The position numbers were made by a program, and so were the translations under genes. The notes beneath the pieces are model-generated. The model searched no databases. It saw nothing but the letters and a program-made list of their open reading frames with translations, and was not told where the DNA came from. Positions 12,131 to 22,880 of a stretch of 64,000 nt of DNA are shown here, piece after piece. This DNA is from Dama dama (Eukaryota; Chordata; Mammalia; Artiodactyla; Cervidae), in the NCBI RefSeq assembly GCF_033118175.1, contig NC_083701.1:6901501-6965500 (forward strand). The letters are read 5' to 3'. The first letter of the stretch is position 1. Each line of letters opens with the position of its first letter.

Positions 12131-12486
12131 CCAGGGTCTGCTGAAACGATTCAGACTAGCCCATCATAAACCGACTTACCCTGCGTCCGCTCTTCCTTCC
12201 CACTGAAACCACAGGAAAGGCTCCTGCCCACCTTCTCTCTATCCTCCTTCAGCTCCTGACTGACCCTGGCACCCCCAGCCCCACCCTGTGTGGTCCCCCG
12301 CGCTGTGAGCCCCCTCCCTTGAGACTCAGAGTAGTGAACTGTCTTTTCAAAGGCAGCCATCTTCTCTGTTGGCTTCTCCCTACCTGACTATGATAAAACC
12401 TGAACTTTTGCAAACTTAACATAAATCTTTCAAGTGAAGCTAAGCTTTCTGGCAAATAGGGTCCAGCTTTTGCAGAGGGTAGGCTA
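12131..12486. other. Unique, locally GC-rich DNA
   Basis: Overlapping minus-strand frames (12151-12455) exist because stop codons are rarer in GC-rich sequence. Nothing recognisable is encoded. Confidence 0.4.
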
Positions 12487-12925
12487 AGTGTTAGGCATTG
12501 TTCTACACACTTGGCCAGCTAACTCATCTAATCCTCACAAAACCATGTTATTACTATCTAAGGGGTCTATCCTTACCCCCATTTTACAGATGGCAAAATT
12601 AAGGCACAGTGAAGTGAAGTGAGGACTTCCCAGGTGGCTCAGTGGTAAAGAATCTGCCTCTCAACGCAGGAGACGTGGGTTTGATCCCTGGGTCCGGAAG
12701 ATCCCCTGAGAAGGAAACAGCAACCCACTTCAGTATTCTTGCTGGGAAACCCCCATGAATGGAGGAGCATGGTGGGAGTCCAGGGGGTTGCAAAAGAATC
12801 AGACACGACTGAATGCCTGAGCACGCACACAGGAGGGGAAGTGACTGTACACCACACAGCCTGGAAGTGGAAAGCTGGTCTCAAAGCCCGTTTCTGTCTG
12901 ACTCCAAAGCCCTCTCTACTGACAT
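12487..12925 (-). mobile_element. MIR split by a Bov-tA SINE
   Basis: Left piece (about 12487-12622): 'actcatctaatcctcacaaa', 'cccattttacagatggcaaa'. Right piece (about 12834-12925): 'ggaagtggaaagctggtctc', 'ctgtctgactccaaagccct'. Together they read as one reverse MIR interrupted by the Bov-tA between them. Both halves are in consensus order. Confidence 0.65.
12623..12833 (+). mobile_element. Bov-tA SINE inside a MIR
   Basis: Full-length forward copy from 'ggacttcccaggtggctcag' to 'agacacgactgaatgcctga'. Host MIR resumes at about 12834, so this insertion is younger. A degenerate duplication of 'gaagtga'-type sequence flanks it. Confidence 0.9.
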
Positions 12926-13907
12926 GACAACTGATTCTTCTGAGGAATGTGGGGGGAAAAGTACAGAACTTTCTTCAGAGAATAAAGCACATGAGAGAAG
13001 GAGAGAATGCAGCTCTAGGAGTTGTCTATTCATGGGCCATGGATGAGAAAACGGGAAAACAGGAGTCATGAGGGCAGTTGCACACACGCTCAGACAGGAA
13101 AACTGCACCCCGGCAATGGAGACATAGAGGAATTTTCCTTAAATGAGTACCAGGGCCAATATGGTCACTCTCAGAGGCCATATTTGCCTCTTGGCCAGTT
13201 CTAATTATCAGCATCGATGCTTTCTATCGGCAATTATCCAGGCTCAGGGAGCTGCCTCAGTAAATAATTGGAGTGCAGGGGGCCCTGGAAGGTTATTCAC
13301 ACAGGCACACTGGCCCTGCTCCCTGGCTCTGACTTGCAGTCAGCATGGCCTGAGTGGGAGCAATAAGATCTCCGCAAAGCTGGTCCAGGGCTGTTGAGCA
13401 AATTGCAAAGCTGATCTCTCTGCATTAAGAGAAGCCCATTAGCACAATGGAGCTATTGTAGCTGTCAGATCACTGGGTGCCTGGCAGAACCTGCCTGCTC
13501 TTCCTCCGAGGAGCCGGGCTCTCAGGGGATCTGGGTATGCCTTTGAGATGATCAAAGGGAAGGTGTTCTCCACTCACTCTGACTTCTCAGTGAAGGAGGA
13601 CTTACCCAGTAAAATAAAACACTGGTTTTCCTCCTCTCACATCAAATGCGTGGGCTTTTTCACCCTCCCTTGAAACAGTTCTGACACTAACTGTGCAGAG
13701 TTAGCACAGACCCCAGAGGTTAAGGGCTTGGCCCAATGGGACTGCCCTTCACTTCAGATGGACGATCGCATGTCTAGGAGGTTGCCCGTGCTCGTGTCTG
13801 ACAGGCTACAATTTGGGGGTTCCTATAATCTTCTCCCCCACCCCAAGCTTGATGGTTTGCTAGAATGGCTCACAAAAGCCAGGGAAATACTTTACTTGGT
13901 ATTACTG
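12926..13907. other. Unique DNA around a candidate conserved block
   Basis: No repeat recognised. Overlapping frames on both strands between 12813 and 13397 are mutual shadows and encode nothing recognisable. The central part is listed separately as a possible regulatory element. Confidence 0.4.
13140..13500. promoter_or_regulatory. Candidate conserved noncoding block with paired AATTATC words
   Basis: Repeat-free. Contains a perfect 10-bp palindrome 'gcatcgatgc' (13211-13220) bracketed by 'aattatc' at 13203-13209 and 13232-13238, and 'aataattg' at about 13263-13270. These resemble homeodomain-type sites. No coding frame of interest crosses it. Enhancer function is inference; alignment to non-ruminant mammals would decide. 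Confidence 0.3.
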
Positions 13908-14127
13908 ACAAATTCCCAGGTGGCAGAGTGGTAAAGAACCCTCCTGCCAATGCAGGAGATACAAAAGACGTAGGTTCAATCCCTGGTCAGGGAAGATTCC
14001 TCCAGAGTAGGAAGTGGCAACCCACTCCAGAATTCTTGCCTGAGAAACCCCGTGGACAGAGGAGCTTGACGGGCTACAGTCCATGCGGGGTCACACAGTC
14101 AGACACGACTAAGCAACGGAGCACACT
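13908..14127 (+). mobile_element. Bov-tA SINE
   Basis: Forward copy with a diverged head ('ttcccaggtggcagagtggt'), B-box-like 'ggttcaatccc', body 'ggcaacccactccagaattc' and 3' end 'agacacgactaagcaacgga'. Confidence 0.9.
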
Positions 14128-14154
14128 CTGATTTGTTACAAAGGATACAGCTCA

Positions 14155-14360
14155 GGAAAAGACCCTGATGCTGGGAAACATTGAAAGCAGAAGGAAAAGA
14201 GGGCAACGGAAGATGAGATGGTTGGATGGCATCTCTGATCCAATGGACATGAACCTGGGCAGACACTGGGAGACGGTGAGGGACAGGGAAGCCTGGTATG
14301 CTGCAGTCCATGAGGATGCGAAGGGTCACACATGACTTGGTGACTAACAACAGCAACAAC
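14155..14360 (+). mobile_element. BovB 3' end
   Basis: 'gaaaagaccctgatgctggg' through 'agatgagatggttggatggc', 'gggacagggaagcctggtat' and a terminal 'aacaacagcaacaac' tail. Forward, 5'-truncated, only 27 bp right of the Bov-tA. Confidence 0.88.
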
Positions 14361-14948
14361 TAATGGAAACTCAGACGTGGATGAAAGGGGTTGCTACAGA
14401 TAACAAAAGACACTTCTTTCACCTTTATCACTCCAGAGCATCTCAGAAGCCAGGAAGGAAGGCCAAGTGTACATTTTTAATTATTTCACAATGTGACATG
14501 GGATCAGGGGCACAGAATAGGAATAATTCCATTTCTTTTTAACACTTCTTGGGGGAGCTGTTCTGTTGTCCCAGAAAATGTACTAGATAGGAGAAATATA
14601 CAGAATAAAATCAGGATGTCTCTGGTACTGGCCAGTCATGGTCCGTGTGGTCCATGAACAACTGGTGAATTTCCCCTTCAGTCAGGACTGGGGCGAAGGC
14701 CTGGGAGACCTGTGTCTGTAACAGCCTGACCTGGTACCGCACGGTCGGTGGTAAGATAAAGAGTGTGATCCTTAGCCCAATCTGCCCGCTGTTTCTCAGA
14801 CTTGTGTCCATACTGAGTCTTTCAAATGTGAGAACCTAGGCTGTGTTTCCCTAGTACACCTCCTAGAATAAGCTTCAAATGTCCTCTGCTTCCGTCAGCA
14901 CCTTCCCACAAAACAGCCTGACTTCCCACTCTAAGACCAGAAACATAA
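14361..14948. other. Unique DNA, nothing recognised
   Basis: No repeat or exon recognised. A 66-residue minus frame at 14611-14811 has no identifiable domain. Confidence 0.45.
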
Positions 14949-15259
14949 GGGAACTCTCTGGGGTCCAGCGGTTATTCGTGTGTCAGTTACTCAGTCACGT
15001 CTGACTCTGTGACCCCATGGACAGTAGTCCACTGGGCTCCTCTGTCCATGGGATTCTCCAGGCAAAAATACTGGAGTGGGCTGCCATTCCCTTCTCCAGG
15101 GGATCTTCCTGACCTGGGCATAGAATCCAAGTCTCCTGCATTACAGGCAGATTCTTTACCGTCTGAGCTTTCACTTCCTGGGCCCAGGTTCAATCTCTGG
15201 TCAGGGAACTAAGATCCCACAGGCCGCATGGTATGTCCAAAATGAAATAAAATAAAATC
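14949..15259 (+). mobile_element. CHR-type SINE split by a Bov-tA
   Basis: Left piece 14949-14974 carries the CHR head 'gaactctctggggtccagcg'. Right piece 15169-15259 carries 'ggcccaggttcaatctctgg', 'tcagggaactaagatcccac' and an (aaaat)n tail. The two parts are collinear with a cetartiodactyl CHR SINE whose middle is occupied by a reverse Bov-tA. Confidence 0.75.
14978..15168 (-). mobile_element. Bov-tA SINE inside a CHR SINE
   Basis: Reverse copy from 'cagttactcagtcacgtctg' to 'ttctttaccgtctgagc'. The CHR element resumes immediately after it, which fixes the insertion order. Confidence 0.88.
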
Positions 15260-16639
15260 AGAAAAATGAACTATCTTATCCAACATATTGCCTCTGCACC
15301 TGACCCTTCTCCCACTTACTTTCATATCCACTTTTCTGAGCACAATTATTCTGGATGTCGGAAACTCTTCTTTGCCTGTATTTCAAGGTGGAGAAACATC
15401 TCAAAGTCACCAACAGCTTCTCTTTGTCTCTTTCTTTGATTCTCAATGCTGTTTCTATTCTCATCCTCCCTCCCACTTGGCTGTAATAAGACACTTCCTG
15501 AGAAACCAGCATCCTTTTTCCTTCTGCCTGTCTCCTCACGTCCTTATTCATCTGCTGGTTCGCCTCTCTTCCCTCCACAAGCTGTGTCTCGGTTGAATAA
15601 AGACGCTACATTTTCAGCAGCACTGAAATAGACACTGTGTTTCTCAAGCTTTTGAAAAGACAAGGTGGGTTGGCACCCAAACATTCCCCAGGCTTTGTGA
15701 CTAGGAAAGCCACATCTTTTTTCTTACTCAGCCAAGCCAAACACACTTTCTGTTTGCCTTTTAATTTACATCCTTCAGAAAGATAAACTGTAGTACACAG
15801 TTCCTGAAAAGTGGGTGAAGAGTGATATTTTAATAAAATAAGATTGTGGGAGTGACTCCCAGCTGTTAAGGACCGACAGGCGGAATGGAAGGAAAATGAT
15901 TCTCTGATGTACAGTTTAATTGCATGTTTCCTGGTTTCCCAGCATTTCCCATCTCTAGCATCCTGGGAACTTGTATCTGAATCCAAGACAAGTTCACCCA
16001 GCTTCCCATTCTTACCTACAACCCCTGAGAAACATCTGTTATATAAACAGAGTGACACCGGTATTTAACAAACACACAGTAACATTCATTTTGTTCCTTC
16101 AAATTATTTATTTGCTGACAAAGAGTATTTCACTCAAACCACAATGGACTGTTGTCTTTTTAGGAACTGTATCCTAGAAGATCCAGGGTTTCTACCCCAT
16201 TGTTTCTCACCAGCATTAGCTACTTAACTGGATCTCAGTTAATGAATTCAGAGCCAACTCTTGCATCTCATAGGAAGTATAGTTTCGTCATTTTGTAGTT
16301 ATATCATGTGTTTAATTCCCATGATGTTTTCAAGTATAATAAGATCATTTTATTCTCAAGATCGAGCTCTATCTACTTTTTCTTAACTACGCATACTCTT
16401 TCAAAGCTTGGAAGATTGAAGATGTCACTGGTGAAATTAAAAAGAAAATGCTGAGGAATGTTGAAACATTTGGGGGATAACAGTAGAGCTTTGAAGAAGA
16501 CAATTTAAGTGAGACATCCAACTTTGAGTTGGTAAGTCCTTGAATGTTTAATCTGAAGATGCCAACCATCATACCCACAAAATTACTATAGGTATTGAAA
16601 GTAGACAGTCCTGGGGATTAAGCCTATCTATGTATGACC
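15260..16639. other. Unique DNA, no supported gene
   Basis: Contains a 150-residue minus-strand frame (15606-16058) and a pair of opposing ~100-residue frames (15276-15596). None shows a recognisable domain, signal peptide or low-complexity architecture of a known family. I treat them as chance frames. Confidence 0.4.
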
Positions 16640-16745
16640 TTGAAAAAATGGGTGGAATAGTTTATCCGAACCTTGGTTTTCCAAAGTATAAAGTGGGAGT
16701 AATTGTGCACAGAGGGTAGAGTTATTGTGAGAACAGAGACATGAA
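16640..16745 (+). mobile_element. MIR fragment
   Basis: Diverged: 'ttggttttccaaagtataaa', 'gtgggagtaattgtgc', 'gagttattgtgagaac'. Collinear with the MIR core and 3' half. Confidence 0.5.
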
Positions 16746-17728
16746 TGAACCTTGATCAGAGTTCAGTCAGGAAAATAAAACCACAATAAGTATCTCAAAT
16801 AGAGGGGACCAAGGACACATGATTGGTTACCCAGGTACTGGAAAGCTGATAGAGAAAATTAAAACTAATAACTGCAAGTCAGTGTCTTCCAATGGAGTTG
16901 AGGGAAGAGAATTGATGAGGGTATAGTACCAGAAACCTGAAACCTATATGGGGAGTAGAATGTTCTCAGCTTCAAATGCCTGATTTCATTTCCCAAAGGG
17001 CTGATGGGAGGAGGAGAATGGAACATTCTTACAGCGGTGAAGAGTTGGACCCTTGGACCAGGCTGTCAGGGTTCAGATCCAGCTCCAGCACTTAACTTGC
17101 TCTGTGTCTTGAACAAACAATGTAACCTCTTGATTCTGTGGCATGCACATTGGTGAAATGGGGACAAAAATACCACCCATCTCATAAGTACTCAGTGAAA
17201 CAAAATATGCACTAGATATAATACATATAAAGTCTGACACGTGGTCAGTGCAATATGAGTTCTTAGCTAATATTGTTAGGAATATTATTTTTACTGTCAT
17301 TATCACTCATTTTTTAATCTTTTGGCAAAAGCCCCTTTCCCACATGGAAACTGGAAGAATGTAAAGTAAATATTGTCTTCGCTGAGTGGGCCTATCCTTT
17401 CTGATCAGCTGTCCACCACTTGCTCACGAGCTCATGAAAGTGAGAATTATTTATTTTTTGTTGCAAAGTTTTCTCTGATTGATACACTGTTCCTGGTATA
17501 AGAGATGAGTGCAGTGAGCATTTACAGGCTGAATGAAATAGATGGAAACTCCTGATTTCTGATTTGGGCACCTGGGTAAATGGTGGTGTCGTTCCTTTAT
17601 TTAAGGTCATATTGAGAGAGATCAGGAAAAATTCAATATACAGATGAAACAGTATATAGATCAGGAAAAGTTCAGTATATATAGAACTGGACAGTGTTGC
17701 CCAAAGAAAACATATGGAACAGGAAAGA
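16746..17728. other. Unique DNA with one MIR
   Basis: Apart from the MIR at about 17045-17215, nothing is recognised; short minus frames at 17073-17306 and 17392-17610 are not gene-like. Confidence 0.45.
17045..17215 (+). mobile_element. MIR, near full length
   Basis: Clear order of MIR landmarks: 'ggttcagatccagctccagc', 'acttaacttgctctgtgtct', 'caatgtaacctcttgattct', 'ggtgaaatggggaca', 'cccatctcataagtactcag'. Confidence 0.75.
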
Positions 17729-17771
17729 GTGTGTGTGTGTATATATAATTATGTATATATGTAAATACATA

Positions 17772-17802
<31 letters not shown>

Positions 17803-17803
17803 G
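17729..17803. repeat. (GT)n-(TA)n microsatellite
   Basis: A short GT run passes into interrupted TA/TG runs ending in about a dozen AT dinucleotides. Directly followed by 'gtatgctaggcactgtttta', the phrase of an old mammalian repeat. Confidence 0.85.
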
Positions 17804-17962
17804 CCTTTACTGTATGCTAGGCACTGTTTTAAACACTAAAACAATTGTGAAATAGAAGCAGATAAAACTTCTTGCTGTCACCGAGCTATGTGGGGCATTC
17901 TGATGATGAATGTAATAAGAGAGTGAGTTACATGAACTATTCAGAATAAAGTAAGTGTCATG

Positions 17963-18427
17963 GTAGAGGTTGAAATTTTATTTATTTTTTAATTAAAGTA
18001 TGGTATATTTACAGTTAATTTCAGGTGTACAGCATAGTGATTTAGTATCTTTTTAGATTATACTCCATTAAAAATATGGAGTATAATATTTTACACTCCA
18101 TATAAAATATGGAGTATATATTTTATACTCCATATTTATATGGAGTATATTTATATGGAGTATAAAGATCATTTATATGGAGTATAAGATCATGGCTGTA
18201 TTCCCTTGTGCTGTACAATAATCTTTGTTACTCTTCTATTTCATACACCCTAGCTTGTATTTCTTAATCCCGTGTCCCTAACGTACCCCTCCCCACTTCC
18301 CACTCCCCACTGCTGACCACTTGTTTGTTCTCTGTATCTGCAAGTCTGTTTCTGTTTTGCATATACGTTCATTTGTATTAATTTCTAGATTCATCATATG
18401 ATGATATCATATAGAGGTTGAAACTTT
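17963..18427 (-). mobile_element. L1 3' end with 16-bp target duplication
   Basis: Reverse L1 terminus (about 17979-18411): T-rich tail at the left, 'taatttcaggtgtacagcat', 'cccttgtgctgtacaataat', and 'tctgtttctgttttgcatat'. Flanked by 'tagaggttgaaa(t/c)ttt' at 17963-17978 and 18412-18427, one mismatch. An unusual palindromic array lies within it at 18055-18195. Confidence 0.85.
18055..18195. repeat. Alternating palindromic ATGGAGTATA / TATACTCCAT array
   Basis: At least eight copies of a ~10-bp word in both orientations: the TACTCCAT type near 18061, 18095 and 18127, and the ATGGAGTA type near 18076, 18109, 18140, 18155 and 18177. They are separated by AT-rich spacers. Neighbouring copies can pair as hairpins. 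It sits where other L1 copies carry a short non-repetitive stretch. Confidence 0.85.
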
Positions 18428-19576
18428 GAACGTGTTGATCAGTGTAGGCTTAAGTGAAGACATTTGCACACAGACTTGGAAGAAGTGAGGCAGTGGACCA
18501 CATGGACATCTGAAAGAAGATGAAGAAATAACAAGTGTGAGCGCCCGACACAGGAGCATGTCTCATCTGCTCTAGGATGAACAAGAAGCCTCTGTGGACC
18601 CCGCAGAGCAAGCAGGAGGGCAGTAGAAGATGAGTCGGAAGTGGAGAAGGCCCGGATGGCCAGGGCAGTGGACGCCCCTCTGAGGATGTGACTTTGTTCT
18701 GAGTGAGGTGGAGAGGTGAGTTAGAGGGCTGAGTTGGGCCTGAAATGGACTCACATTTGAAAGACTCCTCTAGCTCACTGGTTCAATAGCGCTGTGCGCA
18801 AGTGCAGATGCAGGAAGAGCAGGTAGAAAGTAGCAGCAATGATTCACGTAAGAGACAAAGCCTGGCTTGGACCCGAGTAGTAGCAGAGGAGGCTGTGAGA
18901 AATAGGTCAGATGTAGGCAAATATGAAAGCCAAGCCAAGTCAACAGGATTTATTCAGGGATCAGATGTGGATTATTAAAAAGAAATAAGATAAATGTCAG
19001 GGGTATCTCAGAACTTTCTGACCCCCAGTGCTGAAAGAATAGAGTTGCCTTTCATTATGTGAAGAGCAGAACTGTGTGAAAAACTAGAATTTTCCCAGCT
19101 GTAAAACACAATGATATTTAAGGATGGAAAAAGAAGACAAACCAATAAAGACCCTGAATGGGAGAAGCCAGAAAAGGCAAAATAATATTGAAGTATATTT
19201 CTAAAGAGAACAAGATAGTCAATGTTGGTTTAGTTCTTAAGAGAGAATATGGAATAATATTAGCATTTTTCCAGGCTATCCCATTTATCCTGGGTTGTAG
19301 ACACTGAATTTATCTCAACTAATGCAGAATAAGCTTTCTTTATAGAGAAGAGCCAAGGATCGTTGAGTGGATAGGTCAGCCTTGAAACTGACCTGAGGAA
19401 GAAAACATGAAAAATGAGGGGAGAAAGAGCTTAAAATTTTATCACCCTAGTATTGTAGGATGGTAATGAGGTCACCACTGAAGTGTGTTTTGCCTTCTGC
19501 GCCTTATGGTGGGAAATAACAAAATGTATACACAATGAAAATCTTTACAGGAAAAAAAAAAAAGTCTTGGGACAAA
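18428..19576. other. Unique DNA, nothing recognised
   Basis: No exon-like frame. A 60-residue minus frame at 18572-18754 lies in locally GC-rich sequence without domain character. Confidence 0.45.
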
Positions 19577-19870
19577 TTCATTGGTTTTCTATTACTCCTG
19601 AAACAAATTACCATAAACCAATTATCAAAGAAGCACAGATCTGTGATTACACAGTCCTAGAGGTCAGGAATCCAAACTTGGTTTCACTGGGCTGAACTTG
19701 TGTCAGCAGGGCTGTGTCATTCTGGAAGCCCTTGAGGAGGATTGCTTCCTGCCTTTTCCAGCTTGTAGAGGCTCCCTGGTTCATTCATTCTTTGGCTCAA
19801 GGCCCCTTCCCTCCATGTTCAAGAGAGCTTTGTAGCATCTTCTCATCTCCTCTGTCTCTTACCCCTGCTT
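19577..19870 (+). mobile_element. Old mammalian interspersed repeat, family unresolved
   Basis: Familiar repeat phrases in order: 'ttggttttctattactcctg', 'aacaaattaccataaacc', 'agtcctagaggtcaggaatc', 'cagcagggctgtgtcattct', 'ctgccttttccagcttgtag'. I recognise this as an ancient dispersed repeat but cannot name the family with confidence. Frames crossing it are not genes. Confidence 0.5.
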
Positions 19871-20503
19871 TCTTTTCAACAGTTTCCCCCATCCTGCAAT
19901 GGGTCTCCAGACTTCATGCAGACTATCACAATGAAACAAAGGCCAGGCATCAGCGGTGAGCATGGGGTTTTCTTCATAATAGTCATCGAAGACAGAAGTT
20001 GTCCTAATTCTTTGTCCAGCTGGGTCTTGAGCTGTTTGAGAGCCCAAGGGTTGAGTAGCCTGGCGGGGTGGGGGAACTGGCGTGTAAGCCACTGTTTCAG
20101 AACCAACAGCCTCCAGGAACTGCAGAGATGCAACAGTGCCCGAAGGGGTTGTCAAGGAGGAAGAAATTTTCCTCCACCCTTTCAGATTCTTCTGGCTCGT
20201 TTATGAAATTGGCATGAGACAGATTACTAGGAGAAAACCAAACAGAGGCTCAATAACACACATACCTGGGAGAGACCCAGGAAAAGAATAGCTCACCAAA
20301 TGGCCAAAACCTTCACCTTAAGTATCATCTTCAGCTAAAGACAAAAGAGAATATCAGGGGTGTCGGTTGGGGACCTCAAAGAGCAGGAAGGCAATTGATA
20401 TGGAGATGAAAAAGCAAATGTTTGGTAAATAAATCTTTGCTGGGCTGAGCTGAGACAATGGACACTGAGAGGAATTTTAACAAAAGACAATTTGCTAGGT
20501 TCC
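19871..20503. other. Unique DNA with overlapping chance frames
   Basis: Frames of 85-98 residues overlap on both strands at 19859-20206, a shadow pattern in GC-rich sequence. No domain is recognised. Confidence 0.4.
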
Positions 20504-20725
20504 TCCCTGTTTACAGGGCTTCCCTGAAAGCTCAGTTGGTAAAGAATCTGCCTGCACTGCAGGAGATCCCGGTTCGATTCCTGGGTTGGGAAGATCCCCT
20601 GGAGAAGGGAAAGGATACCCACTCCAGTATTCTGGCCTAGAGAATTTCATGGACTGTGTAGTCCATGGGCTCTCAAAGAATCGGACACAACTGAGCGACT
20701 TTGACTTTCACTTTCCCTGTCTACA
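20504..20725 (+). mobile_element. Bov-tA2-type SINE with 12-bp target duplication
   Basis: SINE at about 20516-20713, with the Bov-tA2 body variant 'tacccactccagtattctgg' and 'tggactgtgtagtccatggg'. Flanked by 'tccctgt(t/c)taca' at 20504-20515 and 20714-20725, one mismatch. B box 'ggttcgattcc' is nearly intact. Confidence 0.93.
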
Positions 20726-20774
20726 CCTAGGTCACATTGGTGTTATCTCTGGTGACAATGCCCTTCCTGGAATA

Positions 20775-20930
20775 GTCATTCAGTCTTTGCAACCCCAAGG
20801 AGGCAACAATACTTTAGTGAGTTGCCATTCCCTCCTCCAGGGGATCTTCCCAACACAGGGATCAAACGCAGGTCTTCTGCATTATAGGCAGGTTTGTTTT
20901 TTTTTACCATCTGAGTCACTAGGGAAGATC
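20775..20930 (-). mobile_element. Bov-tA SINE, internally deleted
   Basis: Reverse copy: 'cattcagtctttgcaacccc', then 'ttgccattccctcctccagg', 'gggatcaaacgcagg' and 'atctgagtcactagggaag'. The middle body is shortened near 20800, and a T run is inserted near 20896. Confidence 0.82.
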
Positions 20931-21226
20931 CCAGTAGGGGAGAGGATCAAAAATCCTTTCTATCTTTTGGGTCTGGATCATTTTCAGCTCAAAATAATCT
21001 GCATGCCCAGGAGATATTCGGGGGTGGCAAATTTTGCTCCTCTCTGGGATATTTAGTAACTAAGGTGAAGAAGTGAGGAAGGTTGAAGCAGTGACCAAAA
21101 AAAAAAAAAGCATTCTGTTTACCACTCCTACATGTGGCACTAAATGTGTGAAAGCTGATAGACCAGAGCAAAGGAATGTTAGGAACTAATTACCAAGAAC
21201 CATGGGTAAAAACAGTGAGATAGACA

Positions 21227-21450
21227 TGCACACACTATATAAGCTATATAAAATAGATGACTAATCAGGGCCTACGGTATAGCTCAGGCAGCACTACTCA
21301 ATACTCTGTAGTGACCTATATGGGAAGAGTCTAAAAAAGAGTGGATGTCTATGTGTGTGTGTAACTAATTCACTTTGCTGTACAGCGGAATATAAACAAC
21401 ACTGTACATCATCCATACTCTAATACAAATTAATTCAACAAACAAAAACC
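21227..21450 (+). mobile_element. L1 3' end
   Basis: 'actatataagctatataaaa', 'gggcctacggtatagctcag', 'caatactctgtagtgaccta', 'ttcactttgctgtacagcgg', then an A-rich (aac)-type tail. Forward and 5'-truncated. Confidence 0.8.
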
Positions 21451-22039
21451 AGTAAGAGTCCTGGTCAGACCTCTGCAGCAGAGAAACCACTTCCTAGCTG
21501 AGCAAAACTAAAAATCACAATTAAAGTGAGTTCAGTGTGCAGGAGTCAGAATCCATCATGAAATTAGAGCCTGCAAAAGCAAATCCCACCCAAATATTGC
21601 AGGCAAGTTTGAGGCACAGTATGCTTGCTTGCTTTTACCCAGGCAACCTGCACCTGAGGACAGAAAAAACCTCATCACTCCAAGGACAATGTATAGAATA
21701 TCCTATTCATTTATGTTTAATTCACTGTTCTACCCACAAAAACTGCTAAGTGTAAGCAGGTAATGGAAAGTGGGGAGCTACGGGAATCTATGACAAAACC
21801 CAGATCTTGGGGCTCATAGGCTGTCTGGTTGCTCAGAAATGTGACCCGGTTCCTAAAACATTCCTGAGCCCTGGGGGTCTGCAGCTCAGAAGCAGAATTG
21901 AAGGTGAGAGTGAACTAAAGCAGGAGGTGGAGGTGTGAGAGGGACCAGCTCAGCTCACTGTGTCTACAAACCCCATCACTGTGCAGGTGCTCTAGGTTTA
22001 TGGGGAAGCCCCTAACAGCCCTCCAGATGTGTGACCGAA
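21451..22039. other. Unique DNA, nothing recognised
   Basis: A 70-residue forward frame (21537-21749) has no recognisable domain. Confidence 0.4.
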
Positions 22040-22469
22040 AATGCTAAGTCACCTGCCTCTATTCTTACTAAGTTCTGTCTCTGAAAACAAGTTCATGGGG
22101 TTCTCAAGGCAAGAAGACTGAAGTGGTTTGCCATTCCCTTCTCCAGTGGACCACTTTTTGTCAGAACTCTCCACCATGACCCGTCTATCTTGGGTGGCCC
22201 TATATGGCCTGGCTCATAGTTTCATTGAGTTAGACAAGGCTGTGGTCCATGTGATCAGATTGGTTAGTTTTCTGTGATTGTGATTTTCAACCTGGCTGCC
22301 CTCTGATAAGGATAAGAGGCTTATGGGAGCTTCCTGATGGGAGAGACTGACTGAGGGGGAAACTGGGTCTTGTTCTGATGGGCGGGGCCATGCTCAGTAA
22401 ATCTTTAATCCAATTTTCTGTTGAAGGGTGGGGCTGTGTTCCCTCTCTGTTATTTACCTGGGGCCAAAC

Positions 22470-22880
22470 TATGGTGGAGGTGATGAAGATAATGGTGACC
22501 TCCCTCAAAAGGTCCCACGCATCTACTGCTAGACTCACTGGCTCCAACCCTGCCACAGGCCACCACTGACCCATGCCTCCTCCGGAGATGCCTGGACACT
22601 CCCGGGCAAGTCTGGATCAATCTTTCGTGGGGTCACTGCTCCTTTCTCCTGAGTCCTGGTGCACACAAGGTTTTGTTTGTGCCCGCCAAGAGTCTATTTC
22701 CTACTCCTGTGTAAGTTCTGAGCTCTATGGTGGGGTTAATGGCAACCTCCTCCAAGAGGGCTTATGCCACACCCAGGTCTGCTGCACCCAGAGCCCCTGC
22801 CCCTGCGGCAGTCCCCTGCTGACCAGTACCTCCTCAGGAGATGCTCAGACACAGCTCTGCCTCAGTCTCTATAGGGTCTC
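22470..22880 (+). repeat. Imperfect direct duplication in the BovB 5' region
   Basis: The segment starting 'aatggtgacctccctc' near 22492 and the segment starting 'aatggcaacctcctcc' near 22739 align over roughly 120-150 bases. Shared phrases include 'cctcc(t/g)c(a/c)ggagatgc' and 'tctg(g/c)(a/c)tca(a/g)tct'. The two copies are clearly diverged, so the duplication is old and probably part of the element itself. Confidence 0.6.

Noticed and set aside
15606..16058. 150-residue minus-strand open frame, the longest minus-strand one in DNA without a recognised repeat
   Set aside because: No recognisable domain, signal peptide or repeat structure. One frame of this size in 64 kb and six frames is expected by chance. 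No splice or promoter support seen.
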